A stretch of DNA of 64,000 bases from Inonotus obliquus (lineage: Eukaryota > Basidiomycota > Agaricomycetes > Hymenochaetales > Hymenochaetaceae): positions 3,348,001 through 3,412,000 of the forward strand of contig JAJHTX010000002.1 in assembly GCA_032164295.1 (NCBI GenBank), given 5' to 3'. Made by a program: the position numbers and the translations under genes. The notes beneath the pieces were generated by a model. That model saw only the letters and a list, made by a program, of their open reading frames with translations. It made no database searches and had not been told where the DNA came from. Of this stretch, positions 12,101-25,118 are shown piece after piece (position 1 is the first letter of the stretch; every line of letters starts with the position of its first letter).

Positions 12101-13705
12101 AAGTGAGTGATAGTCATGTCTTTCAAACCTCCGCCTGATCACTTTACATAGTCCGCAAGGTTCTGAAGAAACCTTCCGCCCAATACACAACTGTAAACTT
12201 GGATGAGGTAGGCATTCATTTCTCGTTCGTCCCCACGAAATGTGCATCTCGCACTTGCATAGTACCTTATAGAAGTAAAGAAAAACGAAAAGCGTGAAGT
12301 TCCGGCGACTTGGGAAATAGTATCAAGGTGACTATATCTGTCTGAGAAAAGCTGACATCATCGTTGATGTTATTAAATTATCGAATTTCATCCAGTACGA
12401 AATCCGCCCGCCGTTATCGCACTCCCGATGTTAAGAAAAAGCTGGAAGAACGCGCACAACGCCAGGAAATGCTCGAGGCAGAGGCCAACAAAGCATACAT
12501 GGCATTCCTGTCAGAAATTATGGATCAGCATTACGTCGTTCTGCGAAACGTAGTAAACAAGCTTGCCACAGCAGACTGCCTTTTCAGCCTGGCAGAGGTA
12601 GCCTCACAAGGCGATTACGTGAAGCCAATATTCGTCGATGGCCAGACTGAGCTTCTTGAGATTCAGGACGGCCGACATCCAATGATCGAGCTGTTGAGAA
12701 ACGATCCTTTCGTGACCAATTCAGTCTGTATCGGTGGCAATGACACGAAGACAAAGGTTATCACAGGGCCGAATATGGGAGGGAAAAGCTCTACGGCAAG
12801 TCCTCGCTATCACACTGGGGATTTTACTCGCTGATAACTTATGTCTATTAGACACGGATGATTGCACTCATAGCACTGATGGCACAGATCGGTTCTTACG
12901 TTCCTGCTTCTTCGGCAAGATTGACTCCGTTAGATGCCATTTTAACGCGAATGGGTGGTATGTCCCTCTCGTAAATTTAGCAATGGAAGCAGCATTCATT
13001 GGCGATTGCAGCGTCTGATGATCTTGCGAGAGGACGATCTACCTTCATGGTGGAAATGTCTGAAACGAGCGATATTTTACACACCGCGACCAGGAAAAGT
13101 CTTGTTATCCTCGATGAACTTGGTAGAGGTAGTTCAACTTTTGACGGGGTCAGTTGAGTCCCTTACGAGTAACTTTATTACTTGTACTGATCGCGTGACA
13201 GATGGCCATTGCTGGGGCCACTTTAGAGCATTTGACGGAGAGCATCTGCTGTAAAACACTATTTATCACTCACTACCCAGTCATCGCTTCATCTGCCGAG
13301 CGTAAATATCCCGACAAAGTCACAAATCTTCACATGGGTTTCACCGAAGAAACAGACATCATGGGAAAGCGAAATATCACATTCCTTTATAAATTGGCGA
13401 AAGGCATTTCGTCCGGATCTTACGGGATTGAATGTGCAAGACTCGCAGGAATACCGGAGGACCTGCTTGAAAGGGCCGAAGAGCAGGCTGAGAAAATGCA
13501 GACTTCCGTTCGGAATAGAGGCCGAATAGTTCGGTATGCACCATTCCTACTTACGGTTGGGATTTTTATTTACTGATATTCCCCTTCTTATAGGGCTAAA
13601 AAGGCCATGAAGATCATCTCAGATCTTAAGGATGGGGACAAGAGTGAACAGCGGTCTTGTATTGAGAAGTTGAGGCTATTGGCGGAATTGTCTCATCTGT
13701 CATAG
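9155..13705 (+). CDS. MSH3: DNA mismatch repair protein MSH3
   Basis: MutS homolog of the MutSbeta (MSH2-MSH3) heterodimer, which recognises insertion/deletion loops in nuclear DNA. The chosen ATG (9155) lies in the context CCACCATGG. An in-frame upstream extension would start inside transposon Z. The N-terminus carries a PCNA-interaction box (QVSISSYF) and a disordered basic linker. MutS I follows ([28 protein letters not shown]), then [17 protein letters not shown], the core and clamp, and the ATPase: Walker [10 protein letters not shown] (about 12766-12792), Walker [14 protein letters not shown] and THYP. About 15 short introns can be placed by frame. The one at 12796-12851 uses a GC donor (GCAAGT). 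The protein ends AELSHLS with TAG at 13703-13705. The reading frame looks intact throughout. MSH3 rather than MSH2/MSH6 is inferred from the PIP box, the YKVGVV-like block and the domain order. Confidence 0.93.
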
Positions 13706-13957
13706 GGTTATAAGTACATACGTCGACCAACTTATGCGGGTATTCTGCAACTCTATTCCGTGTTATTACGTCGCCCTCTTGCTATCATTGACATATAGAC
13801 GCCATTAATCGCAACCTGTGCCTTTTGATAGTCACTTTTGTGAAGTTTACCATCAGCGTTGTACGAACGTTATTTATTATTCTAAATTTCACGACTGACT
13901 CAAGGAGCCTACTCGCTTACGAAGAGTCCCAAGAACAGTAATAATGAAAAGAGGAGT

Positions 13958-16900
13958 CTACTTATCTCCTACCTTAGGGTTCTTCCTCACTTTTTTCCGC
14001 CTAGGTTTCTTGCTACTCGTTTCATCGTCCACAACGCCCTGAGTCTCAGCATCCTGTTTTCGCTTTCTCGCCAACTTGCTCGACTGCCCAGCACTTTTCG
14101 AATCCCCAACACGAACGATTTTCGCAATCTGTTGACACATAGCAGTTAAGGAAGTCGAAGCTTTGAAGTTCTCCAATATTGATAGCGCCGAGGCGAGTTT
14201 ATCCCATTCTTCCGCCTTCCAAGCCTTCTCGAGTTGTTGAGGGTCGGTGCAGTAGCGTTTTGTGAAACGGCAGAGTGATAATGCGACTTTGAGCGCTTGT
14301 TTCATGTGTGCTGCGTTCATTAATGGTTTCTCGGAGGAACAGGATTTGTTGAGTGCAATTAGGAAGGAGTTTGATACCTCAGATGCGAATGATATGATCT
14401 CGTCCTTTTGGGAGTCCTGGAAATGGTTGAGTACTTTAGTAGATCAATTGAATAGATAAATGGGACCTTACTGGTTGTGGGATTGCAGTGAGTAATGTCT
14501 GTAAAATGCTAAACGCTTGGCTCTGTCGGTATCCATTGGCAGCATTCACAAGTGTCTCAGTAATACGAGATCGGATGTTCCATGCTGACAACGGATATCG
14601 TCGAAAGAAATCATCGATGAAACCTGTCCCCAGTGACGATGCTTTGCGAGTGATGAAATCCACAGTAGACTCCTCGTAAACACGAAGAACTGCCTTTTCG
14701 TCTATCTTGACAAGAGACCTTGTGACGAAGAGGCTGCATATGCTAATCGTTGAGACCATGTCTTGAGAATGAGCTTTTCGTGCACGGATATGTAGAGATT
14801 CCAGGAGTTCCGATCCTCTCAATGCATCGTCGATGGTTGGAGCGTCCTTTGTTCTGTACATTCGAGAGCGTAGGATTCCTTTCGCTTTATCGCTGAGTTG
14901 TTTCTCGTCGGAACTTGAAGTAGCTACGAGCTCAACTAATGGTAGGATGAAGCGGTATACGAGAGTGCTTGTGGGCTGTCTTTTGATGAACGTATCGACG
15001 AGATCTAGGACGCGGTTCTTGAAGTATGTTGCTTCGCGTTGAGCTCCCGTGTCTGGGCAACAAAGGGCTCCATCTCAGAATCTAAGTATAAAAAAGAGAG
15101 GGGGAAATTTCTTACCTTTGCCTTTCTTGCGTCCCTCCGTTCTAGTTCGGAAAACTGCTGCTAACTTCGCGTCAATAGCCATCATTTGCTCATCATCCAG
15201 GTCAGCTTTGTCCAAAGGTACGTCCGATTCCTCGCTATCTGAACCGGATTCTTTACCTGAAACTGCAACTTGCAGAGCCTTGCGCAGCGCTTCAGTATCT
15301 TCGTCGTCTTCACCATCACCTGATGCGGAGTCGCTTTGGTCATCCTCATCGCTACCGTCGCCCTCTTCTTTCGAATTACTTCCTTCCGAGTCCTCCGTTC
15401 CGGATTCAGTTTCTGGCTCTCGGTCTGTCGCGTCTTCTGTCGGATCTCTTCTTTCAAGTTGCTGCGAATAAAATTAGCTCGTTGTTTCCCACGAAAGCTC
15501 GCATACATACCGCCAAGATAAGATCAACAGTACTATCAGTTACCATGGAGGTCAGCATGCTGAACGATTGATCTGCTATAACCCGTGTGAAGTTTGTCGA
15601 ACGCTCGAGTAAACCGATGATAACATCGACGATTAAGTCGATCGGTGGTCGTTCGGAGTCACCTTTGGCGTCAGCCTGTTTACGTTCTTTCTTCGTTTTC
15701 TCTCCAGAGAGTGCGAACAGCTTCGTGAACTGTTCCGTGCATTCCTGGGTGTAAAGGTGGCTGAGCTAGTGCCATTTCAATATCTAAGAATTGACATACC
15801 TCTACTTCTTCCCAATCAGCACCCTCTTCGCTGTCGGATAGACACCTAAGTATTAATGCAGAAAGCAGCAGCTCCGCTCCGCGAGCTGGTTCACGATCTT
15901 TGGCTGAAGCCTACATTTGAGAGGATTAAGACCTGTTCGACATGGATGTCTCTACGCCCACCTTAAGCTTATCAACAAGCGAAAGAGCTCGACGTCTTAT
16001 CTTAAGCTCGTCTCCGTCCAGGCGATGGAGAGCGGTAACATGCTTAGTGTCCTCTTCCACCTTGACTATAGTTTTCAGGACCCTTGATATCCACAGCTCG
16101 CCGTCTGCAGCGACGCCAGGTATCTTTACGGTTTTATCTCCCGACTCCTTTATCGTAGTCGATATATTTGTAAGGTCACCGAGACATGCCAAAAGCTTGG
16201 ACGTGCAGGTGGACCGTAATTCATCCGAGAAAGGTGGCTCCGGGACGTGATGAAGCTGCACAAGTGTCATCATCATAAGAAAAGCAAATATGAATGACAT
16301 GAGCGAAGACTTACAGCCGCATTCGGACTTTTTGAGGACTTTTTGATTACATTGAAGAAGGCATGGGTCGCCAGCCAGTCAAGCACTATCTTAATGGTTT
16401 CATCTGTCTTTGGGATGGATCCCTTTCGAACAAGAATAGACAGCTGGTCCATAATCCACGACCGTCGCGCGTCGACAGAGGCAAGCCTGCCAACACATGC
16501 GAGTTAGTAATCTGTTGGTAAAGCCCAGAAATTTCAGCACTTACGAGTCTCCTTGTTCTCCTTCATTGACTTGCTTTAAAAGGAATTCTACATATTCCTT
16601 GATTCCGGCACTGTCCGTCCTAGCGAGTATAGATTCTACGGTTTTTGTTTTTGTGATGCGGTCGAACTGGAAGGAGCCGTTTGCTCCGATTAACTCGAGA
16701 ACGAGCGTAAATCCAGTCTTCGGATTCTTGTCAACGACTTGCCGTACATCGGAAGCCTTGGAGACAAGACGTTGAGCATTTACCCTACAAAGGTATTTTC
16801 TAGGCAAGGCACTCACTACTTGCCGAGCGATTTTGTGTAGATATCTCTCGTCCTTGGATAGCTGGTTGATCCACGTTCTCATGAAATTCTTGGTGAACAG

Positions 16901-18203
16901 CATAGGAAAGTTTATAGTAGGTAGACGATGCAGCGCCTTTTGGAAGACCAGGAAGCCCCAGTATTTGCGTTGAGGTGAGGATGAAGACGCGAATAAGGTT
17001 TCTACACTCCTCATTGATAAACAGGCTGGAATGCAGTGGGCAGAATAGCTCACCATCCACTACTATACGATAGAAGTCCTGGAAATTCCCAGTTGCCATG
17101 GAGGAGTCGTTGGAGAGTAAAATATCAAGGATTACGTCCCAAACAAAGTGCAGCTGAGGCTTCCAAGGACTAGTACTTTGCTTTGCCGTGTCATCCTCGG
17201 ACGAATCCTCGGGAATTGATGCCTATGATACAGTTATAAAGTACGCTATGATACGGAGAAATGCAGATTTCAGCGCACCTTAAGCAGGCGACCAAGTTGT
17301 AGCAAGTTTTTTGACGACAAGATATCCGGGCTCTTGAAATATGAGCTGCAGTATCCCTGCCAGTCTGTGCTCGGGAGATACTGTTGAGCCTTCAAGGTCA
17401 GGGCAACCTTTTCGGGACCCCATGCCTTGTCCTTGACATAGACGCTTTCAAGAAGCAACCTATTAGCCTCCTCTTTCCACGGTACGCTCGAGCTTTCGAG
17501 AGCTTCAATTACAGATACCAATATCCTCCAACAGCTCTCACGCAGCCATGATTTCTTTTCTCCAAGTTCCAATAGCTCCTTCAGGAACGACTCGAAGCCT
17601 TTGAAAGAACTCGAACTCGTCGACGACGTTCGAAGCGGCTTTTGGTCGAATAGAAGTCCGGAACGGGCTATGGACTTCAGTCCAAACAATCTTGCAAAGA
17701 GCATGTCTCTCTCTTCTTGACCAGACATGCTTCCCGAAGTTTGCGAGGCATTCTTGATGAGGACCAAGATTTGCTCACAAGTTACAGTGTCTACAACAGA
17801 TAGAATCTACGGTCGAACGAATGTCAGAAAAGAACTACATTAAATTCGAGGAGCAACGCACTTCAGTCAAGGCGACCGCAAATCCTAACCTGCTGCTCTC
17901 TCTTGGACTCGCGAGACCACGAATGAGCCGTCGAATGGCATAAGCAACATCTGGGGCATTACCAGAGTCAAGCTTTGCGGAGTATGTTTTGAATTCCGCG
18001 TCCACTTTCTCCTCGCTCCCGTCACTCTCCTCTTCGCCTTCTTCATTCTCGTTAAGGCTAGGTTTCTTGCTAGATTCCGAAAGGTGCTTCTCCTGGAATT
18101 GATGAAGAGTCAAGACGAGCTTTACAGATGCATCTATTCGCTCGTCTTTGTTGGCGGAAGACAGGTTCCAGAAAAGAGGAAGTATTGTGCTCGTGGCAGC
18201 CAT
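13958..18203 (-). CDS. POL5: DNA polymerase phi / POL5 (MYBBP1A-like) nucleolar protein
   Basis: Despite the name, this family acts in the nucleolus in rDNA transcription and ribosome synthesis. Start ATG at 18203 gives MAATSTILPLFWNLSSANKD. The characteristic N-terminal block follows, with RIDASVKLVLTLHQFQ, an acidic insert, YAIRRLIRGLASPRESSRLG and FAVALTE. Exon 1 is 18203-17862 and exon 2 is 17806-17279, containing DMLFARLFGLKSIARSGLLF. Several further helical-repeat exons run to about 15800. An acidic Glu/Asp/Ser-rich segment lies at about 15470-15180, and a Lys/Arg-rich tail (KKPRRKKVRKNPKVGDK) suits nucleolar localisation. Stop TAG is at 13958-13960. It converges with MSH3 (252 bp between stops) and diverges from CAP. 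Family assignment rests on the N-terminal block, the acidic region and the basic tail. Some middle exon borders are approximate. Confidence 0.88.
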
Positions 18204-18832
18204 TTCTGAATGGCTGTGGGAGAGTCGAGGAGCGGTTGTACTTGTACTCGCACACAAACTTTTCTGAAATTTACTTTCTAGATTAGGAAAGCCGATCATC
18301 GCTAAAGATAGCAAAGACTTTGCCATGAAACTCGCGACTATCAAATGGCAATGGCAACCAGATGAGGCAGAGAGGCACGGAAAGAGATTCGTATACCAAT
18401 CAGATAGTTCACATACATCTCGATTACAGAGGGGAAGATTTAAAGTGTCCAACCATTGAAGTAACTATACACTACACTGTCTACACCGTGCACACGTAGT
18501 GGTGCTCATTATACACAGAACACCCGTATACGAGAGATATAAGTGTTCAATGGACACAGACATCCCAACGATGCCAGGTACTTGACAGTACAGTACAGAT
18601 TCCTTTCGTATGAGGAATTTGGTTCCGTTATTTATAAATATCGTTCTGAATTCAACTTCCTCTTTCAGTCTTCTTTGATCGCGAATTCGACGCGACTGTA
18701 GACAGCACGTGACCCGAAAGCAGTCCTTGCGGTCGTCGCTGGCAACGCGCGGTTCCCACTCAGACGTTCCCATTCAGCAATTCTTGAAGACCTCGCCCAT
18801 TCGTGCTGCTCAGCGCGTGTCGGATAATCAGG
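18204..18832. promoter_or_regulatory. Divergent promoter region POL5/CAP
   Basis: 629 bp between the start codons of POL5 (-) and CAP (+). Frames reading out of it are not conserved. No specific regulatory motif is claimed. Confidence 0.4.
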
Positions 18833-20729
18833 ATGTCTCAAGGAGGCTTGCATTCATTGGCCACGATCATCAAACGGCAAGTACTTGTCGTACTCGTCAC
18901 ATCCTCATGGACTGATGTAATCTGTGCATGGTTGCCTTATCAGCTTGGAGGCGGCTACTTCTCGACTCGAAGATCTTGCGATTTCACAGGGGAGCGGAGC
19001 AGCTCCAAGGTCTGCTGATGTCGATAGAGGTGTCTCAGATGGCTCTAGTGCTGCTGCCCCTCCTCCTCCACCTCCACCACCTCCGGCTATGGCAATGACA
19101 GAAGTCCCGAGAAGTGTCGAAGCATTCGACGAGAACATTATCAATGGAAAGTTGAAGGTGTTTGCTGAACTTACAAAGTCATTCGCCTCACCGCTTGTGA
19201 TCGAGCAGGTCAGCATCAGCCAAGCAAATACAAATCAAGCTGACATGAAGTTCTCGTCCGGAACAGGTTGGACACGTCGAGAATGTTTTCAAAGGATTAA
19301 GAACGCTGCTGCTAACGGCTGCTTCCTGTACCAAACCGGACACGAAAACTTTCTCTTCGCTTCAAGAACCCATTGCCAAGGAAGTGACTGCGGTCATGCA
19401 AGTACCTGAAAAGAACAGGAAAGAGCGCGTTTGGTACAATCATTTGATGGTTATCTCCGAAGGCATTCCAAGCGTAGGATGGGTCGGTGTTGTAAGTAGC
19501 GTTTTTATCCTGCTTGAGAAATTGCTGATTTTCGTCCCAATCTCTAGGAACCAAAACCAGGACCACATGTCGCGCAGATGAAGGAGGCCTCTGAATTCTA
19601 TGGGAACAAAGTTATCAAGGAGTTCAAGGAGAAGTAAGCGGTGAATCTTACTCTCATTCATCCTTGATTCTAATAGCATGGATAGAGAACCGAAGCATGT
19701 TGAGTGGGTTCGAGCTTGGTTATCATTGCTTGAAGAGCAGCGCAAGTACGTGATGGAATTCCACACGACCGGATTGGCTTGGAATCCAAAGGTACTCAAC
19801 CTTCGGCATTTTGGACTTTTGTTCCTTGAAATGATTTCCATTAGGGAGGTCCCCCCACTCAATTTGCTGCTTCATCTGGAGTACCGCCACCACCTCCACC
19901 ACCTCCACCGGCAGTCTCGGCCTCTTCAAGTTCGTCTGGTGGTGGAGGGCTCAATGCAGTCTTTGCGGACCTGAACCGCGGAGGCGAAGTGACGAAGGGA
20001 CTTCGAAAAGTGGACAAAACCGAGATGACACACAAGAATCCTGAGCTTCGCGCATCTTCTACAGTCCCGGCGCCGACTACAACTGCGCACAAGAAGCCTG
20101 TTAAGCCGTCAAAACCAGCGGCTCTTGCTGGGAAGAAGCCAGCTAAATTCGTCCTTGAGGGTACCAAATGGCTTATCGTGAGTACACTGTAGATTGAATT
20201 GGACTATAATTCGTTCTAATATTGGCGCTCAGGAACATCAAGAGAATGAACCAAGCTTGATCGTGGAAAACGTGGAGATCAGCCATGTCGTTAATCTTTA
20301 TGGATGCAAGAATACGACAGTTCAGATTAAGGGAAAAGTAAATGCTGTTAATATCGGTGAGCATAATTCACCGGTCTGGGAAGCAGGATGCCCCTCATCT
20401 TGCATATAGTCAATTGCAATAAAACCTCGGTCCTTGTGGATTCCGTAGTTTCAAGTGTTTCAGTGACGAATTCTCCCTCGTTTGCACTACAGATCACAGG
20501 AACCGCCCCAACCATCCAAATAGATACCACCGATTCTGGGCAGATCTATTTATCAAAGGCTTGCCTAGGCGTCGAAATTACGACAGCTAAATGTAGTGCT
20601 ATCAACGTCAGCCTACCCGTCGAGGGCGAAGAGGAGGGAGTGTTCGTGGAGAAGCCTATCCCTGAGATGCTGAGGACCACAATAAAGGACGGGAAGCTCG
20701 TTACGAGTATCGTAGAACATTCTGGCTGA
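18833..20729 (+). CDS. SRV2: Adenylyl cyclase-associated protein (CAP/Srv2)
   Basis: CAP recycles actin monomers with cofilin and profilin and, in fungi, binds adenylyl cyclase. Exon 1 (18833-18876) encodes [14 protein letters not shown] and joins after a GC-AG intron (18877-18943) to give [14 protein letters not shown], the conserved N-terminal cyclase-binding helix. Next come a first polyproline run, the helical folded domain ([50 protein letters not shown]), and a second polyproline run. A WH2-like stretch follows ([20 protein letters not shown]). The beta-helical CARP domain ends the protein ([46 protein letters not shown]). Stop at 20729. All expected domains are present in order. Confidence 0.95.
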
Positions 20730-21328
20730 TCACCCTGTGTTATGTTGCATACTTACGCGAATCTAATTTTCACCTTTCCAGTTTTGTGTGAACAGTCTCA
20801 AAAATACGGTCCCTAGCCATTCGATCTCCATTGCTCGCAAAACGTCCATTAATTATTGAAAGCGAGGTTGAAGTTCCGGGTATATACCGCTGACGCGAGT
20901 AAGATTAAAATACATTTTTGAAGAAAAGTAGTTACAATATTTTATATTTTTGTTTACTTTGTTTTTGAAGTTCTGTGATCTGCAGCTACACCGCCACATG
21001 CAGATTTTAGGATCCCGTCGTAATTATCTGATTATTTTGGTCGCTTAATCGAGCTCACCACCAACGACGTCCAGTGGATAATTCATGAGAAAGTCTGGTG
21101 CGCCCAGACACGGCATGGGATATATGTAGCTGTGCCATGCAGTTCTTCCTGTGCCGTCCGTGGCGATGCCGACGAAATGAACATAACGGGGCTTCAAACC
21201 GCGATCAATGTCGTCTGATCCTTCATCGGCAAATTTGACCAGTATCACGCTAATTAGCCAGTTTTGGGATCACACGAGATTTAAGTACTTCGGTGTATGC
21301 CCAGTGATGCTCCTTGCTCTCATCGTCC
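20730..21328. other. Intergenic region CAP to PhoD-like gene
   Basis: About 600 bp, AT-rich around 20900-20970, holding the CAP 3' region and the promoter of the next gene. A short minus-strand frame (21045-21248) is not convincing. Confidence 0.4.
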
Positions 21329-24300
21329 ATGGACTCTACGGGTTGGCATGCCCATAGGCGCGCACAGAGAGTACGCTCCCCCCTATACGCGGGCAGTTTT
21401 GCACTCCGCTCATAGGCGATCTTTATGTTTAGGGCTCATATTACAACGAACCTCAACGCGGCCCAGATGGCCAATACGAAGGCATCGAACAAGCGCAGCC
21501 GCTAGCAGACGGTGCGTCTGTATTTAACTTGGACTGCATCGCTCGTCTAACTCTGATTAGGATTTATCGGCGGTTTCAACGTTGGCCGTCCTACACCACA
21601 CCGACTGCAGACGCCCCATAAACCGGATGATTATCCTCCGACACCGCCGAGCAAAGATGGGGTCGCGTACTTTACTGGCCCTTCTGGTGCTCAACTACCC
21701 TACCCGAATTTTAGTCGCGAGGCTTCCGGTCAGTCGTATGCCTCAACCACCGACGATCGCCCAGGGTCGTACTTGACGCGTATGAGTGCTGTTGAACGCT
21801 CAAAGCTGCTTCGCGCCGTTCGAATGAACCCTTACTTGCAGCTGATGGTTGGGTGAGTTTGTTAAGCGCCTTTTTTAACATGCCTTTCGTCTTATCTATT
21901 GCCTAGACCCATGCTACGATACGATACTGTTGATGAAAACGGGGTATGGCATGGTGCATGCATGATAGTCTGTAAGTTGACCTTTTACTGATAGAATACG
22001 AAGCCCGTTCATCTTGTTTTCTCTGTTCAGCGTCGGATGCCATTTCTGTCTATGAACCACATCCCATGTTGACATACGAGTGGGACCCATATCAGCCGGC
22101 AAGGATGACGGCTTCTCGAATGACGGGGAAGGGTCGTTCCTACGATTTGGTACCACATCCGGCAGATCCGCGCTCGGCAGCGGCCCTTCAAGATACAAAC
22201 GGAATGCATCCGCCCAGCAATACCGCTCGGAAGGAAACTGTGCCGGGTCACGAAATATGGGTGCACGAGGACTCAAAGGGACGGTCAGTTTTATTCTTTC
22301 CTGATTCGGGCTGGTTGTAGTGTCCTGATGCCATTCCTCCAGAACTTACACATTCTGGAGGTTCATGATACAAATTCCTTTAGGAGAAGTCAGTCATCCG
22401 TGTATCGTATTACACGCAATGAGATTTCTGACACTAACGTTCAGAATGAGATGGCGGTCACATATTCGATTAACAACGGTCAAGCGATTGACTTCTTCGT
22501 GCCAGGCCAAAATCAAAATATGCGTTGGGCAACCTACTCTGTAAGAATTTTCTTCGTTGCTGTGCGATGCTCTGCTGATTGGTGTGCCAGTGCAACGGGT
22601 TTTCGGCGGGTGTCAATCCAGATGACTTCCGTGGACCTGGCTTTGATAGCGGATACGATCCCGTCTGGATTGATCTTCTCAAGAAACACGAAGAGGCCCC
22701 TTTCCATGTGTTAGTGGGCGGCGGGGACCAGATTTACTGCGATGGGTACGCCAAGCCCATTTCATTGCACTTATCTTGCTTTAAGCAAGCCGTTTCGGCA
22801 GCTTGGTTCGAGAACCGGAGATACAGGAGTGGATCAACTTGCCGAAACCCGAAATCAAGGTGAAGCACCAAATTACACTTGAGATGCGGACTGCTCTCGG
22901 TACGGAGGAAATTCATCACTCCCCCAAGTACTAGTACACTCAGCACTCCTCTTTTTGGCATAAAGATCGATTTTACTTCAACCATTATTGCCGGATTTTT
23001 CAAAGCGGAGCGTTTGCGAGAGCGACAGCTTCAATGTGCGTGGTCTGCTTACTTTGTTGGTTGATTTATTCATCTTCGTGCAGTCCCCAGTTGAACATGC
23101 TAGGTAAGAAGGGTCTGCCATTATACGAAGCAGATACTGAGTTTTTTAAAATGCCATAGATGATCATGGTGAGTCTCTATCTCAGTTCCGTCAGTGAGCG
23201 TGCTAACCTTGATATCTGCAGACTTGGTACGAGTTCTGTTCTATGCACGCCTCATATGTCGGCTGACTCGCGGCACAGATTGATGGTTTTGGAAGCTGTA
23301 AGTGACCTGCATCCTCGCATCATCCCGGATAATTAACGTCGGCAATTAGATCCCGAGGACTTACAGCGCTCGTCTGTATTCAGCACGTAAGTCGGATTAC
23401 TTGGGGAGAAGAAGCAACGCCTGATTGCCACTAGCATCGGCTCCCGAGGATACTTCTTTTTCCTTTTGTTCCAATGCTTTATTAACAGTAAGTTCATTAC
23501 CGTTGACATTCCCTCTTCTTGCTGCTAATCTCCTAAACGTAGTTGAAATCGATGGAACTGATGACAGTCGCGGCGTACATTCCAACAAGTCAATAATCAT
23601 TGGGCAGCAAGGGCCTTATATTCCTTTCCCTTCCCATTCGTTCCTTTCCTACCTGGGGCCGAATGTCTATATCTTGCTGCTCGATTGTAGGTAAGTAAGA
23701 ATTTCGTCCTTGATTGTCCGTGTTTATAAGCTGTAACTAGGGCCGAGCGGCGCAAAGACCAGGTGGTCAGTCAATACACATATCAGAAAGTCTTCGACAA
23801 GCTCTATCGCCTTTCACCTCACGTCCAGCATGTGGTGGTTCAACTTGGAATTCCAATCGCTTACCCCCGAATGAACTTCTTGGAAACCATTCTCGAATCG
23901 AAATTAAACCCACTTGTGGTCATGGGGAAGAGAGGTTCGACGAAAGTGGGCGGTTTCGTCAACAAGTTCAACGCGGATGCGGAGCTCCTAGATGACCTTG
24001 TGGGTATACGTGCGATCTAAGGCCGTTCCTTGGCACTTCTACTAACGTGCTTCTTTTTTTCAGAATGACCATTGGACGGCAAAGGGACACAAGGAAGAAC
24101 GGAATAATTTCGTCATCCAGTTTGCGGAGTATGCCTCAAGGATGCATACTCGTGTGACTTTCTTGTCAGGGGACGTACATTGTGCTGCCGTTGGATTTTT
24201 CAAGACTCTAGTAAGGGAGAAGAAGGCCCCGGACGTACCTTCTGATGTTGACCATCGGTATATGTTGAACGTAGTCACAAGTACGTGAGCATTGTCGATC

Positions 24301-24819
24301 ACAAGCCTACATTTCATACTTATTCACGCGATATGATAGGCGCAATTGTCAATACTCCGTAAGCTTATTATGCTTTTTTGAGTAGTACGCTCGTTCTCAT
24401 ACTCTTGCAGCCCTCCGAATGCCGTCATCGCAATGGTGTCAAGCCGAGCAAGCAAGACTCATCAGACTTTACACTATGCCGAGATTGACGAAGGAATGGT
24501 AAACAATTTTCGTTCTTCGCCGTTTCTTTCCTTCATCGAGCACCTCATTGATATATCGTGGTTATTCCAAGGTACCTCTATTCACCCAGGACACAGATGG
24601 TTCTACAGGTAATAGCAAAGTCGTTATGGGGCGGAGAAACTACTGTATAGTAGTGTACAACAGCGACGGGAGTTTATTCTTTGATATTCGTGTGGAAAAG
24701 GAGAAGGGGAACGGGACGACTGTCGGGTACGCTCGTCTCCAGTTCATATTATTATGTCTATCACTAAAGTTAATGTGTCTAGGTATTTACTCAAAGCACC
24801 AGCACCGTGCTGGCAATAA
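21329..24819 (+). CDS. PhoD-like metallophosphatase domain protein
   Basis: Start ATG at 21329 begins MDSTGWHAHRRAQR. Exons 21329-21370, 21433-21511 and 21561-21852 join in frame to YYNEPQRGPDGQYEG, GFIGGFNVGR and LLRAVRMNPYLQLMVG. The central region has INNGQAIDFFVPGQNQNMRW, CNGFSAGVNPDDFRGPGF and the metal-site motif VLVGGGDQIYCDG. The C-terminal half has LLDCRAERRKDQVVSQYTY, KLNPLVVMGKRGSTKVGG, NDHWTAKGHKEERNNF and the second phosphatase motif LSGDVHCAAVGFF. About 15 exons; the last joins TTVG to YLLKAPAPCWQ and stop TAA at 24817-24819. The family hydrolyses phosphoester bonds. In fungi these long members are largely uncharacterised, so the substrate is unknown. Confidence 0.85.
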
Positions 24820-25118
24820 GAGGAAAGGGGAGTCCAGAAGAGGGAAGATCCCATCAATCTACGTTTATTGCTTTCGATGTCTTGCGTTATTACAGCTCCC
24901 AACCAAATACTGTCTCGATTATTTAAATATTTTGCTGTGTATTGTATGCTGTATTGTCTAACGTATTGTAATAATTCACACTGTGGGGTTAGCACGGTCC
25001 TTAGAGCGTTCATGTTAGGCTAGGATTACATACTACACATTACAGAAGATCGAAGGGGAAACAGTGCAGAATGGGAGGACGGGATGAGAGAGTCTTTCTA
25101 CGTGGTACTAGTACTATG

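Noticed and set aside
21297..21527. Plus-strand frame beginning MPSDAPCSH
   Set aside because: Another frame gives three exons joining cleanly into the PhoD-like protein; this frame is a shadow.
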